From positions 29,917 to 93,916 of the forward strand of contig JAKSDI010000164.1 of NCBI GenBank assembly GCA_022360175.1: a stretch of DNA of 64,000 nucleotides, written 5' to 3'. This document shows positions 61,443 to 64,000 of this stretch, in pieces. How positions within the stretch are numbered: the stretch's first letter is position 1; each line of letters starts with the position of its first letter. The DNA comes from Chitinophagales bacterium (GTDB lineage Bacteria; Bacteroidota; Bacteroidia; Chitinophagales; Saprospiraceae). Under the pieces are notes generated by a model. That model worked only from the letters and a program-made list of their open reading frames with translations, was not told the DNA's origin and made no database searches. The position numbers and the translations under genes were made by a program.

Positions 61443-62549
61443 ATGAGCATTAGATTATTAATCATTGGCTTATTACTTATAACAACAAATGCGATGTCGG
61501 GGCAAAATGATCCTCTTAAAATAGGTGTAATTGGATTGACACATACTCATGTACACTGGATTTTTGACAGTGAAAAACGAGGAGATATTTCTATAGAAGG
61601 AATCGTTGAGCCTAATCGGGAATTGGCAGAAAAATATGCTGAGCAGCACGGCTTTTCAATGGACAAAGTTTTTGACGATACAGAAGGATTAATAAAAGCT
61701 AAAGAAATAGAAGCTGTAACGGCATTTGGTACCATCTATGATCATTTGAGTGTAGTAGAGACTTTTGCTCCCAAAGGAATACATGTGATGGTGGAAAAAC
61801 CACTAGCTGTAAGCCTCAAACATGCCAGGAAGATGGAAGCACTGGCCAAAAAACACAACATTCACTTACTGACCAACTATGAGACGACCTGGTATCCAAC
61901 GAACCATCAGGCTTATGAAATAGTCAAAAAAGATACAACTGTAGGAGCAATTAGAAAGATCATTGTTAGAGATGGGCATAAGGGGCCTAAAAAAATTGGG
62001 ATTAATAAAGAATTTTTAGAGTGGCTCACTGATCCACATCTGAATGGTGGCGGAGCTATTACAGATTTTGGATGTTATGGAGCAAATTTGGCTACCTGGC
62101 TGATGGATGGTAAAAAACCTAATAGTGTAACCGCTATTACCCACCAACTGCAAAAGGAAAACAATCCTTTGGTAGATGATGAAGCGATTATTGTTTTGAA
62201 TTATGATGATGCCGTTGCAGTACTTCAGGCATCCTGGAATTGGCCCATTGGTAGAAAAGATATGGAGATATATGGCTTGAAAGGAGTTGTTTATTCTGAT
62301 AATCGTTATGATTTACGAGTCAGAATTGCAGAAGGTTATGATACCTATTCAGAAAAAACCATGAAACTGGAGGATAGAGTAGCTCCTCTAGATGATCCCT
62401 TTTCTTTTTTGGCAGGGGTGATCAGGAATGAAATAACACTATCACCTTATGATTTATCTTCCCTAGAAAATAACATGATAGTAATGGAAATATTAGATGC
62501 TGCTGTCCAAAGTGCCAAACAAGGTAAGACGGTAGTATTGAGGAAATAA
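61443..62549 (+). CDS. Exported Gfo/Idh/MocA family oxidoreductase
   Basis: A 368-residue protein. It begins with a Sec-type signal (LLIIGLLLITTNAMSGQ), then the NAD-binding Rossmann fold and the family motif VEKPLAVSLKHARKM (EKP, about residue 120). The canonical GxGxxG loop is altered: KIGVIGLTHTHVHW reads GLTHTH, so cofactor binding may differ. The C-terminal sheet domain includes LNGGGAITDFGCYGANLATWL with the catalytic D-x-G-x-x. Exported members of this family in Bacteroidota act on sugars in the periplasm. No Tat RR motif is visible, which is notable for a cofactor enzyme. Confidence 0.85.
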   Translation: MSIRLLIIGLLLITTNAMSGQNDPLKIGVIGLTHTHVHWIFDSEKRGDISIEGIVEPNRELAEKYAEQHGFSMDKVFDDTEGLIKAKEIEAVTAFGTIYDHLSVVETFAPKGIHVMVEKPLAVSLKHARKMEALAKKHNIHLLTNYETTWYPTNHQAYEIVKKDTTVGAIRKIIVRDGHKGPKKIGINKEFLEWLTDPHLNGGGAITDFGCYGANLATWLMDGKKPNSVTAITHQLQKENNPLVDDEAIIVLNYDDAVAVLQASWNWPIGRKDMEIYGLKGVVYSDNRYDLRVRIAEGYDTYSEKTMKLEDRVAPLDDPFSFLAGVIRNEITLSPYDLSSLENNMIVMEILDAAVQSAKQGKTVVLRK

Positions 62550-62577
62550 ATGAAAGGCTATCTATATAAAAGACGTA

Positions 62578-62937
62578 TTACTTATTCTTGCCCATAATGG
62601 TGTCTCTATGTTTTTGTCCCCACTGATAAAGTGCTAGAATGACAGGAGTGCATGTCTTTCCATACTCTGTAATGGAATAAGTGATTTTAACGGGACTGCT
62701 TGGAGTTACCTCCCGATCAAGCAGGAGGTTTACTTCAAGGTCTTTTAATTCTTTGGATAACATCTTAGGAGTAATCCCTTTGACCGATTCCTTTAATAAC
62801 TTAAAGCTACATTTTTCGTAATATATTAATACACTGATAATCTGTATTTTCCACTTTCCCTGGAATACATCTAGTGCATCCCTTACAGGTAGTAGTTTTC
62901 CTAAACATTCTTCCGGAGTTTTGTTGTTGGCTGCCAT
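62578..62937 (-). CDS. HxlR family transcriptional regulator
   Basis: A 119-residue winged-helix regulator: CLGKLLPVRDALDVFQGKWKIQIISVL (including the conserved Cys9-10 region and GKWK), FKLLKESVKGITPKMLSKELKDLE recognition segment, LLDREV and VKITYSITEYGKTCTPVI. All HxlR features are present. It is divergent from the dehalogenase-like gene with repeats of AGTATAC between them. Likely a redox or small-molecule responsive controller of that gene; the ligand is unknown. Confidence 0.9.
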   Translation of the reverse strand: MAANNKTPEECLGKLLPVRDALDVFQGKWKIQIISVLIYYEKCSFKLLKESVKGITPKMLSKELKDLEVNLLLDREVTPSSPVKITYSITEYGKTCTPVILALYQWGQKHRDTIMGKNK

Positions 62938-62952
62938 TCTTCTGTGCTTTTG

Positions 62953-63020
62953 GTATACTGGAGTATACTGATATATTTTATATACTTACTTTCAAAAGTA
63001 TACTAATCCTCCTACTTTTG
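62953..63020. promoter_or_regulatory. HxlR operator repeats and -7 box
   Basis: GTATACT (62953), AGTATACT (62962) and AGTATACTA (62997) are repeated AGTATAC-type dyads between the divergent HxlR and hydrolase genes. TACTTTTG at 63013-63020 is an exact TAnnTTTG -7 box for the hydrolase gene, placing the last dyad next to the promoter. Confidence 0.7.
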
Positions 63021-63048
63021 CAAAGAACTTATTAAAAAATAGAAAAAC

Positions 63049-64000
63049 ATGATCAATCAAATATTAAGAACTCCGGATACTGCTTTTCAAAATTTGAAGG
63101 ATTATCCTTTCTCTCCAAATTATATAGAGTTAAAGGATGGAGTGCGGATGCATTACGTAGAGGAAGGGCAGGGAAATGAGAAGACTATTTTTTTGTTTCA
63201 CGGCCAGCCTTCATGGAGCTATTTATATCGGCATATGATACCACAATTAGTCGACGCAGGATATCACGTTATTGCTCCAGACTTAATAGGATTTGGAAAG
63301 TCTGATAAGCCAATACATGCTGAAAACCATACTTTTTCTAATCATGTACGCTGGGTGTCTGACTTTATAGATCAGCTTGGAATCAAACATGCAGCTGCTT
63401 TTATGCAGGACTGGGGAGGCATGATTGGCTTACGTGTATTGGCTGATAGGCCCGATTGGTTGGATCATTTGATAGTGGCTAATACAGCTTTAGCAGAAAT
63501 AAAAGGCTTTAGCAAATTCATTTTTCCGAAAGTAATGAAACTCATAGCTAATAGGAGTGGAAAGCCATCGGTGGAAAAGTTTGATGCCAAAAAGAATTTT
63601 GGGAATTGGGCGGGATATTTTCTACGAGCAGAGCAGCTTGAAATAGGTCGTATCATGCAGGTTTTGACCACTAAAAATCTGGATCCAGCAGAAATGAAAG
63701 CTTATGATGCCCCTTTTCCTGATGAACGCTATGTAGCGGGACCTCGCACAATGCCTCAAATTATAGCTACTGACCTAGAAGAAGTGAATACTGCCTGGGA
63801 GAAGTTGAAAAAATGGGAAAAACCAGTGCTGACTTTATTCAGTGATAAGGATCCCTTTCTAGCAGGTAAAGGTTATGATAAGCAGTTTCAGAAAAACTTT
63901 AAAGGAGCTGGCAATCAACATCATATTACAGTGAAGAATGCCTCCCATTTCCTTCAAGAAGACCAGGCCAGAACTCTGGTAGAACGCATCACTAATTGGA
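63049..64000 (+). CDS. Haloalkane dehalogenase-like alpha/beta hydrolase (runs off right edge)
   Basis: 317 codons of an alpha/beta hydrolase that is open at the window end. HGQPSWSYLYR (about residue 47) is the HGxP oxyanion motif, PDLIGFGKSDKP is the early strand loop, and FMQDWGGMIGLR (about 118) has Asp in the nucleophile position, with Trp next to it as the halide-stabilising residue. FSDKDPFLAG holds the acid and KNASHFLQED the catalytic His. This is the haloalkane dehalogenase/epoxide hydrolase branch; the second halide Trp/Asn in HGxP is replaced by Gln, so dehalogenation is not certain. It is divergent from the HxlR gene and probably controlled by it. The start at 63049 follows the -7 box by 29 bp. 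Confidence 0.85.
   Translation, partial: MINQILRTPDTAFQNLKDYPFSPNYIELKDGVRMHYVEEGQGNEKTIFLFHGQPSWSYLYRHMIPQLVDAGYHVIAPDLIGFGKSDKPIHAENHTFSNHVRWVSDFIDQLGIKHAAAFMQDWGGMIGLRVLADRPDWLDHLIVANTALAEIKGFSKFIFPKVMKLIANRSGKPSVEKFDAKKNFGNWAGYFLRAEQLEIGRIMQVLTTKNLDPAEMKAYDAPFPDERYVAGPRTMPQIIATDLEEVNTAWEKLKKWEKPVLTLFSDKDPFLAGKGYDKQFQKNFKGAGNQHHITVKNASHFLQEDQARTLVERITNW

Overview
The window comes from a member of the Bacteroidota. The main grounds are two large surface proteins with SprB-type repeats, one ending intact in a gliding-motility (type B) type IX secretion sorting domain; two small secreted proteins with type A type IX sorting domains; a TonB-dependent receptor with a carboxypeptidase-regulatory-like N-terminus; many lipoproteins; and promoter boxes of the Bacteroidota form TAnnTTTG. 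Base composition is AT-rich. The mixture of choice-of-anchor, P-domain and SprB architectures fits Saprospiria or Cytophagia best, but I cannot name a genus.

Layout. 1-4367 (minus strand): an FkbM methyltransferase cut by the window edge, a small zinc-ribbon protein, two DUF2589-type proteins and two paralogues of a family I do not recognise. 4706-9031: cupin, two type IX-secreted paralogues with almost identical tails, and SppA. 9825-15281: a 1818-residue adhesin-like protein with 12 SprB repeats. 15609-20764: isoaspartyl peptidase, a compact small-RNA or micro-ORF locus with a very strong terminator, ArsC, an ankyrin lipoprotein, a solitary McrC and a MORN-type lipoprotein. 21316-25888: PAS-AraC regulator and a large SF1 helicase, followed by a 460-bp tandem duplication that copied the helicase tail. 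27039-40657: a GH3/serine hydrolase fusion, a PD-(D/E)XK-like nuclease candidate, a beta-propeller lipoprotein, an effector-associated-domain membrane protein, a membrane-tethered degenerate receiver, a GNAT and a cNMP-AlbA_2 fusion. 41440-45734: a PKD/acetoacetate-decarboxylase-like lipoprotein, a pair of Cys-nucleophile alpha/beta hydrolases and an AraC regulator. 45955-53400: TonB receptor, DUF3667-like protein, RCC1 protein, TenA-like protein and a BlaI/BlaR1 pair with visible operators. 53627-59142: GH18-like protein and a second SprB-type giant broken by a one-base frameshift. 59266-64000: two divergent regulator/enzyme pairs (GlxA-like with an ABM monooxygenase; HxlR with a haloalkane dehalogenase-like hydrolase), a thioesterase and a Gfo/Idh/MocA oxidoreductase.

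The intergenic DNA is rich in structure: at least three families of MITE-like inverted-repeat elements (one with matching 3-bp target duplications at three sites), two REP-like palindrome families, a 7-8 bp ACTG minisatellite, a 32-bp perfect palindrome and several clear terminators. No complete insertion sequence, rRNA, tRNA or CRISPR array is visible. The best candidates for undescribed biology are the DUF2589 cluster, the micro-ORF/RNA locus before arsC, the solitary McrC and helicase neighbourhood, and the membrane proteins at 33598 and 37519.
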